Source: Marchantia polymorpha subsp. ruderalis (taxonomy: Eukaryota; Streptophyta; Marchantiopsida; Marchantiales; Marchantiaceae). Taken from it: a DNA stretch of 64,000 nucleotides. The notes below the pieces were generated by a model. It was not told the origin of the DNA. It saw only the letters and a program-made list of their open reading frames with translations, and did not search any database. Positions within the stretch are counted from its first letter, which is position 1, and each line of letters starts with the position of its first letter. The stretch lies in assembly GCA_037833965.1 (NCBI GenBank), contig AP031356.1:5788501-5852500 (forward strand), in the 5' to 3' direction. The translations under genes were made by a program, and so were the position numbers. Shown one piece after another: positions 48,431 through 60,474 of this stretch.

Positions 48431-50345
48431 CTTCTATGAGGTCTATGTGTTATTACAATTAGAATCAATTTTCATCACCAAACAAGAGTTTAACTAGTAG
48501 TGACGAGCAAATTGGGATAAGTTCAGTCTGAAAATCACGTCGCTTCTCGACACAAATTGAAGTTTGGAGTATCGTACTATGTTGCAAACTTGGTCTAAGC
48601 ACTTTGAAAAGAGATATTAGAGAGGATGAGACTGCCGTTAGTCCAACATCATACAGCTCCACGAGGCGTTGTACACGTTTTGTCATATTTGTGAAGAATA
48701 TGAAATATAAAATGTATGATATTTTAAGAAAATAAATTGAATTTAATACTCATAAATGTAATAAAAAAATTCATAATTTTAAATCTAAAATAGAAAATTA
48801 GACATAGATGTTGATTACAACCTATGTCATACTTTTGTTTGTTATTCAACATCAATCATTATATTGCATAATATTCAAACATAACTTGTAAGTTTAGAAT
48901 TTCAAATTTGAGCAAAGAATGCTATAAAAAATCATACAAATGCATAGAACTTTTATATATAAAGTTCAAAAATTCAAATCAAATACTTAACTTTTACATT
49001 CATCTATATTTCATACATATATAAATTATATACAAATAATATAACTTGAAATTTGTAGTAAAAAAATCATTATACATAAAAAAACTCAAATAAATGAAAA
49101 TATAGCAAACCCATATGATCTTTGGAATAAAAAAAAAGTGAGAAATATACAAGTCTAAATATGATATGATTTTGAAGGAAGTTTTTCAAATGAAATTGAT
49201 TTTCATCACATATAAAGATATATATATATATATATATACATATATATACATAAACTATAATTTTCTTAAACTAATTCCATAATTGATTGAGCAACTTGGC
49301 TAAGTAACAGATTTGAAATTTCTTAATTGGATAACTAGAACAAAAACGAACCAATAACATGTTTTTTAGATATTTGTATAAACAATACTTTTGAATAAAA
49401 TGGAACAGTAATTAAGTCTGTTAGAATTTTTTGTATGAATATATATATGAATGAGATACATAGTTACCTTTCCTTGGATTTGTTTCTTGTATCTCCATCA
49501 ACACTTCAACAAGATTTTTCATAATCTTTTGTTGTCTGATTATGAATCCAAGAAATCAAATATGAAAAACATCTAATAGAGTTGAAATTGCGAATATGTT
49601 TTATATAATGATATTATCACACTAGAAAACATGATTTAACTTTTGTAGCATATTGTAAATTCTGTTATGACCATCATGTTTCAAAATCTATTATCTATGA
49701 CATACGTTACATTGTTTTCATCTTGCATTCGAGCATGTAATACTTCTAAGTCTTGATGTATACTCACATACTAATTTGTTAGTACTCGGTTGCACTTTTT
49801 ATTTTTTACTAGTCAATTACAACATCTTCTATGGTATTCCCACTACCTCTGATCTCAATCAATCGTCATTATCTTTCTCATTGCAACTAGCACATGAAAC
49901 TAATCCGCTCTGATCTCAATCGCCATTTTCTCCTCGTTGCAACTTAGCGCAAGATATAACTCGCTAGTATAAAAACATGGAAAATAAATTGCAAGTATGA
50001 ATGAATGCACAAAACATATTTCTTGTGAAGCCTAAAGTATGAAGATTTTATAAATATTTTTTCAGAGTTTTGAGCAGAGAGCAAAATATTACCGGTGTAT
50101 AAGATAACCGTATCAATGCATGAGACGAAGTAGGCCCAAGCTTTGATTCCCGATGCTCAACCACGACAATGGTGAACTACATGTTCATGAAATGTAATCT
50201 GCCAATTTTCTCACCGCCCCTGAATCGTGGCCTTCATAAATCAGCTCGACGCGGTAGTAGCCCAGATTTGGACCAGAATTGCGCTCCGTAGTCAACGAAC
50301 GGGAGAGTGTTGAGAGGAACTCGCTAGCAATCGAAGAAATTCCAA
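48431..50345. other. AT-rich region upstream of RPN2
   Basis: No gene was recognised. It contains an (AT)n tract (49,219-49,250) and an imperfect tandem duplication with 61-bp spacing (units start near 49,847 and 49,908, sharing 'ctctgatctcaat'). Confidence 0.5.
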
Positions 50346-50979
50346 GTTCTGGTTTACGTGCTGCGAACTCGGAAAGCAAGGGTCTCGGTGACAGGTCAGT
50401 TCCGGTTAGGTTCAGTGACGTGCAAGGAGAGCAGCCTGTCGACAGTGTGCTGCCTGGTCTTGGCTCTCCTTCTGCCTCCCACCCTCCCCTCGTCTTCCTC
50501 CCTCCTCGACGAAAGAGAGTGCAACCCTTGGGGCAGACGCGGATACACAGACCGACAGAGGAAGACGAGACCCACCCACCGACCGACCGGGCGAGCGACG
50601 AGAAAGAGAGATAGTTGGGTTGTAGTGGCCGTCGAGGGAGAGTCCGATCGACTGCATCCGGGACTTAAAAGAACATCGCACGATTAAGGGAGATTTGCAA
50701 TTCATCGGGGAAAACTTGAATCAGTCGGCGTCGAAAGTGACGAAGATCGTATAGAAGGGTGTGGAGATCGAGGAAAGGGCAGAAAAGCGCGCCTGAAGGC
50801 GCAGAGTTTTCCACGCCCGGCCATCGATGGTGGTAAGGGCTTTGTCACCCCGTGTTCACCACGAGGTAGGACTCGCGCCGAGAGAGAAGTTTGCACCGGC
50901 TTCTCCTTCTGATAGGGGAGCCAGTGGTAGTACCAGCGCTGTTGCTGGTTTACCGCAGCACGGTCCCGAAGGCGGCACC
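50346..50979 (+). promoter_or_regulatory. RPN2 5' flank and probable 5' UTR
   Basis: A GC-richer stretch just before the RPN2 start, duplicated with few changes upstream of the pseudogene at 28,216-28,791. I see no clear TATA box. An ATG at 50,827 is in frame with the chosen start and has no stop between, which would add 51 residues (MVVRALSPRVHHEVGLAPRE...). The downstream ATG at 50,980 (gcaccATGa) is preferred because known RPN2 proteins begin about there. The sequence at 50,827 also contains ggtggtaagg, which could be a 5' UTR intron donor. Confidence 0.55.
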
Positions 50980-53900
50980 ATGACGGTGGTGAGCACAGCG
51001 AGCGGGCTGCTGGCCATGCTCCGAGAGCAGCATCCTGTATTGAAGCTGCATGCCCTCAACAATCTCAATGCCTTCGTGGATCATTTCTGGCCCGAAGTCT
51101 CGACAAACATATCTGCCATGTATGTGGATCCGCTTAGTGCTTATTGTGTCATTGAACCTTTTCAGCTTCTTGGTTTGCAGGGCTCTTTTCTTCTCACCTT
51201 CTGTACGAGTAATACGTGTCACGGTTTATGTTTTTGAGGAAGTTTGTCATAACAATTGTATTATTGGGCCTTTGCGAGGTCGGCAGTGAAAGTCTGTACG
51301 AGGATGAGACTTTCGATCAAAGACAATTGGCCGCATTGGTAGCATCGAAGGTCAGTGATCATGCTGGGAGGAATAACTTATTATGCTTGATTATTTAGCT
51401 GCAATCAATTTGTTGATGATAACATGAACTTTAGGTCAAATGGAGTGGATGCCTTGCTAGGGTTTTTGGTTGCTTTGGGTTCATAGACGGCACTAATTGG
51501 GCTGGGTTTTGTGCAAGTGCAGGTTTTTTATTACCTTGGGGAGTTGAATGACTCTCTCATTTATGCGTTAGGGGCGGGACCGTTGTTTGATGTCACTGAG
51601 GAGTCGGAATATGTGCAGACCTTGGTTGGTGAGTTTCTGTTTTGCCGGTGCATCCTACATTTTATATACTTGTAGAATACGTTTCGGTATGCTTCAAAAC
51701 TTGAATGGTCTTCGCTATTGTCAACTGGCACACACAGAAATTAAAATGGTCTCACTTGTTGCAAGAAAAAGCGAACGAAGTTGAATCTTCGCGAGGATGT
51801 ATCGGCTGTTACATATGTAGTACTGTTTTGCAAGGAATGGAAGAAGTCCATGCGTGTCACTTAGCAAAGCACGGAGTAATCGTCGTGGTGGATTACGTTG
51901 AATCGAACTGATGTCACCAAAGTCAGCGTGAAAATTTACCCTGTGCCCACGAGCCTGGGAAGAAAACATGGAACCGAGTTTGATGTTTCTTCTTAATAAT
52001 CTTTCCTTTGATCTAGAGTATTTTAAGGAATGAAGCAAAGTATGGGTATTTCATGAAACAGAGTCCGGTTGTTCTTCAGAGGGTTTGACTAGAAATTTTG
52101 GGTTAGGAGGTAGTACCATTCCTATTCAACCCTCCTTGACAGTCAATAGTCAAGAGATCACCGTCCTCTAAGGAGGAGAATGACCTGACTACTCTTTACG
52201 TTGAAGATTATTCAACGTAAAAACGATTAGAGTTTGAACAGACATTTCGGGCCGATGATAATTTTCGTCAGTACAAGAGGTGATGTGCCTAGGGTTGTTT
52301 TACTTTCTTCGCTCATTTGTGTGTAATATATCTGAATGATGTTGTTGTCTTGTTTCGTGGGAGGAAAGCCAAGTGCATCGACGAATACATCTCTTTGAGC
52401 GTGAAAGCTTCCGAGACCATTGAAGAGTCTCCACCATTAGATCCAAGGCTCTTGGCCATTGTGGAAAAAATGCTTGACAAGTAAGTTCTACTCAAGTGTA
52501 CCTGCATAATGCTTCCTTGTTGTGCAATTCTACCGCTGCTTCTTTCACTCGTGTTTCAGCCGTGAAAGTACGAGCATAATATTCAGAAGTTTCTTGCTTG
52601 TTTTGACTACTCTAGATGCATGGCGGATGGAAAGTTTCAGCAGGCAGTGGGGATAGCTCTTGAATGTCGAAGGCTTGATAAGCTGGAAGAGGCCATCACG
52701 AAGAGTGAAAATATTCCGTCTTTGTTGGCTTACACTCTACGTCTTTCACAAACCTTTGTCACGAAGCGGGAGTTTCGTCACGCGGTAATCTCTCCGTAGT
52801 TTGTATTGGCAAAATGCTCATTTGTTACCACCGAACACTTGTGGCACCTATAAGTATGATTTGGTTTGGTATGAATCTTCCCACTTGCTTTAACACCTAT
52901 CAAGACTAATCAATCTAGTATTTCACCTTTGCGGTGCTTGCAGGTACTACGCCTTCTCGTCAGGATCTATCAAAGTCAGCCAAGTCCTGATTATTTGAGT
53001 ATCTGCCAGTGCCTCATGTTCTTGGACGATCCAAGCACTGTTGCCACAACTCTCGATGATCTTATTAAAGGAGACAAAGTAAGTTTCCAAATTGTCTACT
53101 GGCTGTGAGGTTGGTTGGGGAATCTGTATGGTTAGTCTAGGATATTATCAAGAAGCATTCCCTGACATTTTGCCATGGTCTTTCCAGGTCGATGCTCTTT
53201 CTGCCTACCAAGTGGCTTTCGATCTTTTTGAAAACGAGTATCAACTGTTTCTTCTAAATGTAAGAGATCGTCTCCCCGAAGTCAGAGCTTCGAGTTCTCT
53301 TGATGTTGCCGGTAGTGGTGCTCCTGCTGCCGTCCCCGTAGCGATGCCCGCACAACCAGTTACTGCTGATGCGGACAATGGGGCCACTGCAGACAGCGGT
53401 CCGACTGCCATGGATACCTCTGATGGAGAGCCTTCCGAAAGGACTCCTCTGTTAGCTCGTGAACCTTCACCAGCCCCACAAGTGCAACCAGTTCATGTTG
53501 TTCAACCCGTTAGAGAATCTCCAGAGCCGACTGCAGCAGCGGAAGATGCAGCAGAGTCGTCGGAAATGTCAACGTATGCTCAAAGACTCACGAGGTTGAA
53601 GGGAATTTTGTCTGGTGAAACACCTATCAATTTGACACTTCAGTTTCTGTACAGCAACAATAGGTGAGCAGCGATACTTGTGTTTTGGCCTAGTTATTGG
53701 ATTTTTTTGGGGTATAGATTGTGCTTTTTGTCTGCTGTGCGTTAGGTAGGCATTGAACACGTAGATGGGGAAGTCAACGAAGAACCTTCGATCTCTTTGA
53801 TCTGATTATGTGGAATGTAGGTCTGGTTGGCTCGGGTTTCTAACCTCCTCTCGAAATGTGTAGATCGGACCTTTTAATACTTAAAACTATAAAACAGACA

Positions 53901-56900
53901 GTTGAGCTCAGAAACAGTGTTTGCCATAGTGCTACTATTTATTCGAATGCGCTCATGCACGCCGGAACGACAGTGGATACTTTTCTGCGTGATAATCTTG
54001 TGAGTTCTCACACTCAATCTATATTAAATCGTTTAGTCATTTGATAAATGCCTGTAAGTTACTCCTTGTTTACTGGCCTTTATTAGCGACATTCTCGACT
54101 CCGAGCGTTTCATTGGTTTTGTCTGGGTACGTCTCATGCAAAATCATGCATGTACATGAAGTGGGTTGCGTGAGGCTTCCTCACTTCTCTGGCGAGGGAC
54201 CCAATATGTCTTGGAATAGTACGTTGTCTCAGAAAGCATACCGTTGTGTCCTGGGTACGTCTCATGCAAAATAATGCATGTACATGAAGTGGGTTGCGTG
54301 AGGTTTCCTCACTTCTCTGGCGAGGGACCCAATATGTCTTGGAATAGTACGTTGTCTCAGAAAGCATACCGTTGTGTCCTAGCCCCTGTCCTACACAAAT
54401 CACACAAAACGCCAGCAGAGGGAATGGAACCCTCGACCTTGCAATTAGGAATTGCATGCTGTATCCACTGACCTATGCCAGCTTTTTTGGCTCAAAGTGG
54501 ATCAGATTTCAAATTTCAATATTCACGAAGTTGGAGGTCTCGAAAATTGTGTAATTCTCTGAAATATTATAGGCGAACTTGGAGATCTGCATGTACGTTA
54601 AGTGTGTTGCTTGAGGCCTCCTCACTTCACTTTATTCTTCGGTGTCATTCATCTCATAGTATTAATAAATATCGCCCACTTGATATTCAGGATTGGCTTA
54701 GCCGAGCTACAAACTGGGCTAAGTTCAGTGCGACAGCAGGTCTTGGTGTCATACATCGTGGTCACCTCCAACAAGGCCGCTCCTTGATGGCTCCTTATCT
54801 GCCTCAAAACGGAACAGGTGGTGCGAGTCCTTATTCAGAGGGAGGGGCTCTTTATGCACTTGGTCTTATCCATGCCAACCATGGAGAGGGCATCAAGCAG
54901 TTCTTGCTCGAAAGTTTGAAAAACACCAATAACGAGGTTGGTAATTTCTCACGTCCCTCAAAAACCGCTGTCATATCTTTTCGACTATATTTAGGCTACA
55001 AAAAGAGGAACATCTATGCTCCTATTTTACATTGTGGCGTGTGTCAACTGAGGACTAAGTTGTTGGTGTACGCAGGTTATTCAACACGGTGCATGTCTGG
55101 GTTTGGGTTTGGCAGCTCTTGGTACGGCCGACGAGGAGATTTACGAGGATGTCAAGAATGTTCTCTATACCGACAGTGCAGTTGCTGGAGAGGCTGCAGG
55201 AATAGCTATGGGACTACTCATGGTTGGAACTGCTAGTGAGAAAGCTGGAGAGATGCTTGCATATGCTCACGAAACCCAGCATGAAAAGATCATCAGGTCT
55301 GATTTGTGGTCACAGCGGTGTTGTCTTGTTAAGTTGTAGTTACGAGGTCTTATTCGAGGTATGATGTAGATGGGTTAGTCGACGGTTTCTTGATTATTTC
55401 TCGAAAGAACAGAGTTATCTCTCATTTCCGGAGAAGAAATTGCACTTGAGATAAACGTTGATTCTGAAGTAGTCCATTTTCCTTTCCCATCTTCACCTTT
55501 CCCTTGTTTTCATGGTAATAAGCCGCGATTTTTGGACCTCGCAGTCATGGCGCGGGTTTTCTGGTCTCCAGACTATGAGAGGCTTGTACTTGTGAGCACA
55601 GATGTGTGTTACCTCATATTATTTGCCAACTTTAGTGTGTATTAGTTTCAAGATTAATGAACTTTATGTCATTTTGTCACAAAATCTCATGAGTTGGATG
55701 TTGATTTTCTATCAGGGGTTTGGCATTAGGAATTGCGTTGGTTGTTTACGGCCAAGAGGAAGAGGCCGATACGTTGATTGAGCAGATGACCAGAGACCAA
55801 GACCCTATTTTACGTTATGGGGGTATGTACGCGCTCGCCCTAGCGTACAGAGGCACTGCCAACAACAGTGCAATTCGTCGCTTGCTGCACTTTGCCGTCT
55901 CCGATGTTAGCGATGACGTTCGGAGGACTGCCGTTTTGGCTTTGGGTTTTGTGCTTTGTTCTGAACCCGAACAGGTTAGTCTCTGCACCCAAATTGTGGC
56001 GGATCTCTTTGAAGTGGGTGCTAGTGGAGACTCTAAATTGAAGAATAAGGTCATGCCGTTTCAAATTGTGTGTAGTAGAGGTTGATGGCCTTAAATGCGA
56101 GGAAACGTTTATTATATTGCAGAATGCATGAGATATACAGTTTGCTGTTTGTATGTTCTCCTCGAATGAACGACCATGATGAATTTATCATTCCTTTGCA
56201 GACGCCTCGGATCGTATCATTGCTGTCGGAGTCTTACAATGCACACGTGAGATATGGCGCAGCTATGGCTGTGGGAATCTCATGCGCTGGGACTGCTTCT
56301 AGTGAAGCTATTTCCCTGTTGGAGCCTTTGACATCGGACGCAGTAGACTTTGTGCGTCAGGGAGCCCTGATTGCCATGGCCATGGTGTTGATGCAGACAA
56401 CAGAAGCACGAGATCCTCATGTTGGCGCCTTCAGGTATGTACTTGTTGTCTGCTCCTGTGTTCACTTTTGCAGTCGGATATTTAAATAGGTAGTGACGTT
56501 GCGACGTTGTGTTAGCATGTCAGCATGCGTTGCAAGTATTTTTGTTTGACTGAACATACCTTCTCCTGTCACACAGGCGGCAACTGGAGAAAATCATATT
56601 GGATAAACATGAGGATACAATGAGCAAGATGGGTGCAATTTTGGCACAAGGAATTTTAGATGCGGGTGGTCGTAATGTCACCATCATGCTTCAGTCAAGA
56701 TCTGGTCACGATCGCATGACTGCTGTTGTAGGGATGGCCGTATTTAGCCAGTTCTGGTATTGGTATCCCCTTCTATATTTCATAAGCTTGTCTTTCGCGC
56801 CGACAGCTTTTATTGGTCTCAATCATGAATTGAGAATGCCCAGATTCGACTTCATTTCAGATATTAGGCCTTCAGTGTTTGGCTATCCACCTTCTATAGC

Positions 56901-57774
56901 ACCACCGACTACAACTTCGGCTGTGAAGTTTCCAACAGCTGTCCTGTCCACATCAGCACGGGCGAAGGCTAGGCAAAAGAAGGATGCAGCTGGAAAGGGT
57001 CATGTTCTCGGAGGGAGTTCTCCGGGGCACGCCGACGTAGGATCCAGCGCAGAAGTTAGTGGTGACTTCAATGAGACAACTTCGTCTGGGAAAGATGGAA
57101 CTGCGATGGAGGTGAGCTTCCCTTGACATTTGCTGAATTGTTTTTACTCAAGTTTGGACATCAGATAGTGTGGTTGGCTTGACTCTTCTGGAATACTGCG
57201 GCTCTGTACATCGCGAGTGTGGTGGTCCTCGATAGTATGTAACGTCTTGGCACCATTTTGTGATTGGAATATGTTGCCATTTGGGCCCGCTAATGTTGTT
57301 AGCACATGGCTCGAGTTCGTCGCTTCAGTAAAGAGAGAGCGGACAAGAAGATAGCATTTTGTTTGAGGTTTGGTTTTGTAATTGCTGAGTGGAAGCCTCG
57401 CTTTATCTGAAAGCCCTAAACTTCTATGGATGAATTTACAGGTTGAAGCTGGCCCAGAAAAGAAGCCGGCTGAAGCCAACACAGAAGTCTTGAGTAACCC
57501 AGCCCGGGTTGTTCCCGCACAAGAGAAGTACATCAAGTTCCGAGAAGATAGTCGGTACATGCCAGTGAAGAGGTCTCGACCTTCAGGTTTTGTCATGTTA
57601 AAAGATCTAGAACCCTCAGAGCCTGAGGAGCTGGTGTCAACCGACACCCCCATCTCTGCTGGGGCTCCTGGCACTGCACCTAGTGCTGCAGCAGCTGCTA
57701 ATGCACCTCCTTCTGGATTGGGAGCTGATGACTGGGATCCTCCACCACCCGAGTCTTTCGAGTACATTCCCTAG
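50980..57774 (+). CDS. RPN2: 26S proteasome regulatory subunit RPN2 (PSMD1), 14 exons, 1,054 aa
   Basis: Largest non-ATPase subunit of the 19S base, a scaffold that holds RPN13 and contacts the ATPase ring. Exons: 50,980-51,119; 51,287-51,350; 51,523-51,628; 52,369-52,480; 52,616-52,784; 52,944-53,078; 53,188-53,663; 53,864-53,999; 54,691-54,936; 55,076-55,296; 55,716-55,974; 56,202-56,434; 56,577-57,111; 57,442-57,774. All borders are GT-AG, phases agree, and 3,165 nt stay open, so it looks functional. The N-terminal helical part is followed by an Ala/Pro-rich acidic linker (about residues 275-375), then PC repeats from about 447 to 830 ([52 protein letters not shown]). The C-terminus ends FEYIP, like the RPN13-binding tail of PSMD1. 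It is slightly longer than the roughly 1,000 residues of Arabidopsis RPN2, mainly through the linker. Confidence 0.96.
51929..52200 (+). repeat. Intron 3 segment present three times in the window
   Basis: This part of RPN2 intron 3 also occurs at 29,546-29,810 and 30,424-30,700. In the real gene it is spliced out between exons 3 and 4. A short open frame just before it (51,705-51,911) is intronic and not part of RPN2. Confidence 0.7.
54123..54378. repeat. 128-bp tandem duplication in RPN2 intron 8
   Basis: Two nearly identical 128-bp units (54,123-54,250 and 54,251-54,378), each beginning ctgggtacgtctcatgcaaa. Only a few substitutions separate them, so the duplication is recent. It ends about 30 bp before the tRNA-like sequence. 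Confidence 0.92.
54410..54482 (-). tRNA. tRNA-Arg(CCU)-like sequence in RPN2 intron 8, antisense
   Basis: 73 nt fold as a tRNA on the minus strand. The acceptor stem GCTGGCA/TGCTGGC has 7 pairs (two G-U). The D-loop is AGTGGATA, the anticodon stem TGCAA/TTGCA is perfect, and the loop TTCCTAA carries anticodon CCT. The T-stem GAGGG/CCCTC is perfect around loop TTCCATT, with discriminator G. A TTTT follows the 3' end at once, as expected for an RNA polymerase III terminator. Weak points: the D-stem GGTC/CAGC has two mismatches, and the T-loop has C where G is expected. It is therefore either a decaying tRNA-Arg gene or a tRNA-derived (SINE-like) sequence. Confidence 0.6.
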
Positions 57775-58970
57775 AAGACTGTACGAGGGTTAACAGTGAG
57801 GCCAAGAAGTCTTCTAAATGCCACACAGGGAAGTCCATTACAGCTTGAATGGGCTGCGTATGAGTAGAGAGCTTCGAGGACCATGAACTGACCTGATTCA
57901 CAGTGATAAGGCCTACTGCTAATCTCCAGCGCTGGCTTAATGACTCAGTATGGTCTTTTATTACTGTCTTTGTGTATCATTCATTTTCTGATTCAAGAAC
58001 AGAGTCCAATAGTTCTAGTTCACGCGAAAGGCTAAGCATTGAAGGAATGATCCAGGGGAAGTACTTTGCATCCAATTGTTTATGGTCTGTTTATGGTGGT
58101 TTTTCTGTTGATCGGCTATCTCTATTCTCGAGGTCAAGGTCCTTGGAAGAATTTATCGTACTTCCGGATCTGCCTTGAGAGCAGAAAACGAGCCCCTTAT
58201 AGGTCACGTGATGTGCGCCACATGTGGGTTCTTGGGTACTTAGTCTCCAGGAAGCCACATACGCATCTACTGGTTCTTGAGCCGTATCCCACCCTCCTTG
58301 CTGAGGTGCCTTTATAGGTGCAAGGTCATTTGGAGGTCGCCTTCCGCTTCTTCCCCATTGGGATCATCTCTTCTGGATAGAGATGCAGGTGAGACCTGCA
58401 CTTTCCTCTAGCCTTTAGTCTCATCCCTTGTTTCAAAGTGGACAACGTGTATAGTTTGGCCACAGTGGCTAGGTTGGATCCAACTTTTTGATGACAAGGG
58501 AAAATGATATTTATCGAAAGATTTGAAGGTCGGCTACATCTGAAGCCATTACGGTGAAGTGAGTTTGCAGTCTTTGGGGAGAATTCCATCAATTCCGTGC
58601 ACTTTGGATATCTTCTCATCCAGCAATAAATCAATTTTGCGGCCTAATCTGTACGGTGCTGTGTGATTGGTGAATGAATTAGTGACAGGAAGTAGGAGCT
58701 ACCTGTGTTGAAGTGTCTCCCTTTTGTGAGAATTGTAAGTGATGGACTTGATTCTTCTTATGGTTGAGGACTACTCATCAATAGCGTTTGTCTTTCATCT
58801 TGAAGCTGCGTTTTGTGTAGTGCAACTTGGGTTTTGGTTTTCTTTTTATGGGCCGGGGGCCATGGTTAATCTTCTATCACTTACTTTTGCTTCGATGATC
58901 TGAATAAGTGTTTTCCAGTTCATATCTCTTATCATTGAGTTGTGATGATATATATGGATGTAGACAAATA
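57775..58970 (+). other. RPN2 3' UTR and downstream flank
   Basis: Mixed-composition sequence after the RPN2 stop. Open stretches here (57,903-58,178; 58,066-58,317) show no protein features and probably lie in the 3' UTR or beyond. A possible polyadenylation element (aataag near 58,911, or aataaa near 58,968) cannot be assigned with certainty. Confidence 0.45.
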
Positions 58971-60440
58971 AAAAAATTAAAAATCACAAAACTTATTTGC
59001 CGTGCATGCGGTTTTGCTTACCCTCGACAGTCTATGGGCTATCCAAGATCAAAAAAATAACTCACTGTACTTAGATGACTTCAAGATAGGTAAGAAGAAT
59101 ATCAAACCTTGTAATCTAATCAGAATTGACATGTTTTGTATGTTATTACAGCCCCGGAAGGTTTGAACCTCGACTAGTGCCTCATAGATTTTCAATTTGA
59201 AGTTCCGAGTCCCATCAGTTAATTGTGGTCGAAATAAGACCAATTCAAAAGAATACTTTCACGTGCATTCGTGTAACTTTCAACTAACTCCGAACTGGTC
59301 CAGGTCTGTCTTAACAATAATTTTATAGAATTACGTTGCGTGCTTGCTTCAAGTGAAATCGAATCAAAGTTCCTTGAATTCTCCGAGTGATTTGATCTAC
59401 GAAATGATTTCACGACACATAGCCTCTTCTTACGGTACTTCTCACTTTACGACTCGAGATCCATCGCTATTGCAAGACCTACTCCTTGTGGATACAAAGA
59501 ATAGATATTGCACTGAATAAAAACACGTTTCAATAGACCATTTCATCTTTGACAAGTAGATGAGTGATAAGTCATAGACTCGTTAATACGAATGACATAT
59601 GGTGATCAAGAGCTGACATGGTGAATTAATCACATGCAACTCAATATTCTTTCATAGATATCATTACGGCATAATGTCTTAAGTTTGGTTACTTGAATGA
59701 GTTTTAATTTGACTAGCTATCAGTATGTCAAGATGTGTTAACCTCAAAAATCAGTTCACACATGGATCTTAATGCTAACATTTTTGACTCTCCTAATGTA
59801 CATGCTACAATAGAACGAGGAGTAGTGATTTGTACAAACAAAATTAAATGTATAGAAAAAGAACCTAACATTTTTCCATATCTAAACTAGAGCTACCTAA
59901 AACTAAGTTCTAAAAATATGATAGAGTAAAGATAAACAGTGAATTTTCTTTAGTTCCTCTCTTTGTGTTCTTGATGCAAGACATGCAGAACAACACAATG
60001 TTTACTACAACTCTTTCAAGTAATAATTTTGGTCAACTTATCATATGCATTGATTTTTATCAAAGATTATATTTTTGATAATATGATAGATGATGTTATA
60101 TTTTTTTTAATCATTTGATTTTCAACAAGATATAATTATTTTTCTATTTGCTATTTTTCATTTGATTTGATGTTGATATTTTTCTATCTAATGTTCATCA
60201 CTTGATTTGCAACAAGATGTAACATATTTTGATTCTGAAAATAAAAATCATAAACTTCATATTTTCATTACATCTCAGTGATAATTCTATTCAACCCAAT
60301 AAAACCTTTTGCTACTACAGTTTCCGCTACATATTTAGCTTTTGTTGTGGATTTAGCTACACAATTTTGAAAAGTTGATATTTAATTAATGCATCTATCA
60401 TCAAGTATAAACACTTATCCAGCTGTAGATCTTTTCTTGT
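58971..60440. other. Region without a recognised gene
   Basis: Moderately AT-rich to 59,750, then more so. Two adjoining minus-strand open stretches (59,413-59,049) have no family resemblance. Nothing else is supported. Confidence 0.45.
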
Positions 60441-60474
60441 CAAGATCTTGTTCCTGTTGATCTTGTTGTTGTCG

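Noticed and set aside
51705-51911. Open frame in RPN2 intron 3 (and its counterpart at 29,311-29,517)
   Set aside because: RPN2 exon 3 joins exon 4 at 52,369 in the correct phase and restores the conserved protein (…[12 protein letters not shown]…), so this frame is intronic.
55815-56064. Minus-strand open frames opposite RPN2 exon 11
   Set aside because: Shadows of the coding strand; no features of their own.
59150-59185. B-box-like ggttcaaacc on the minus strand as a possible tRNA
   Set aside because: The flanking T-stem does not pair and no A box or anticodon stem fits.
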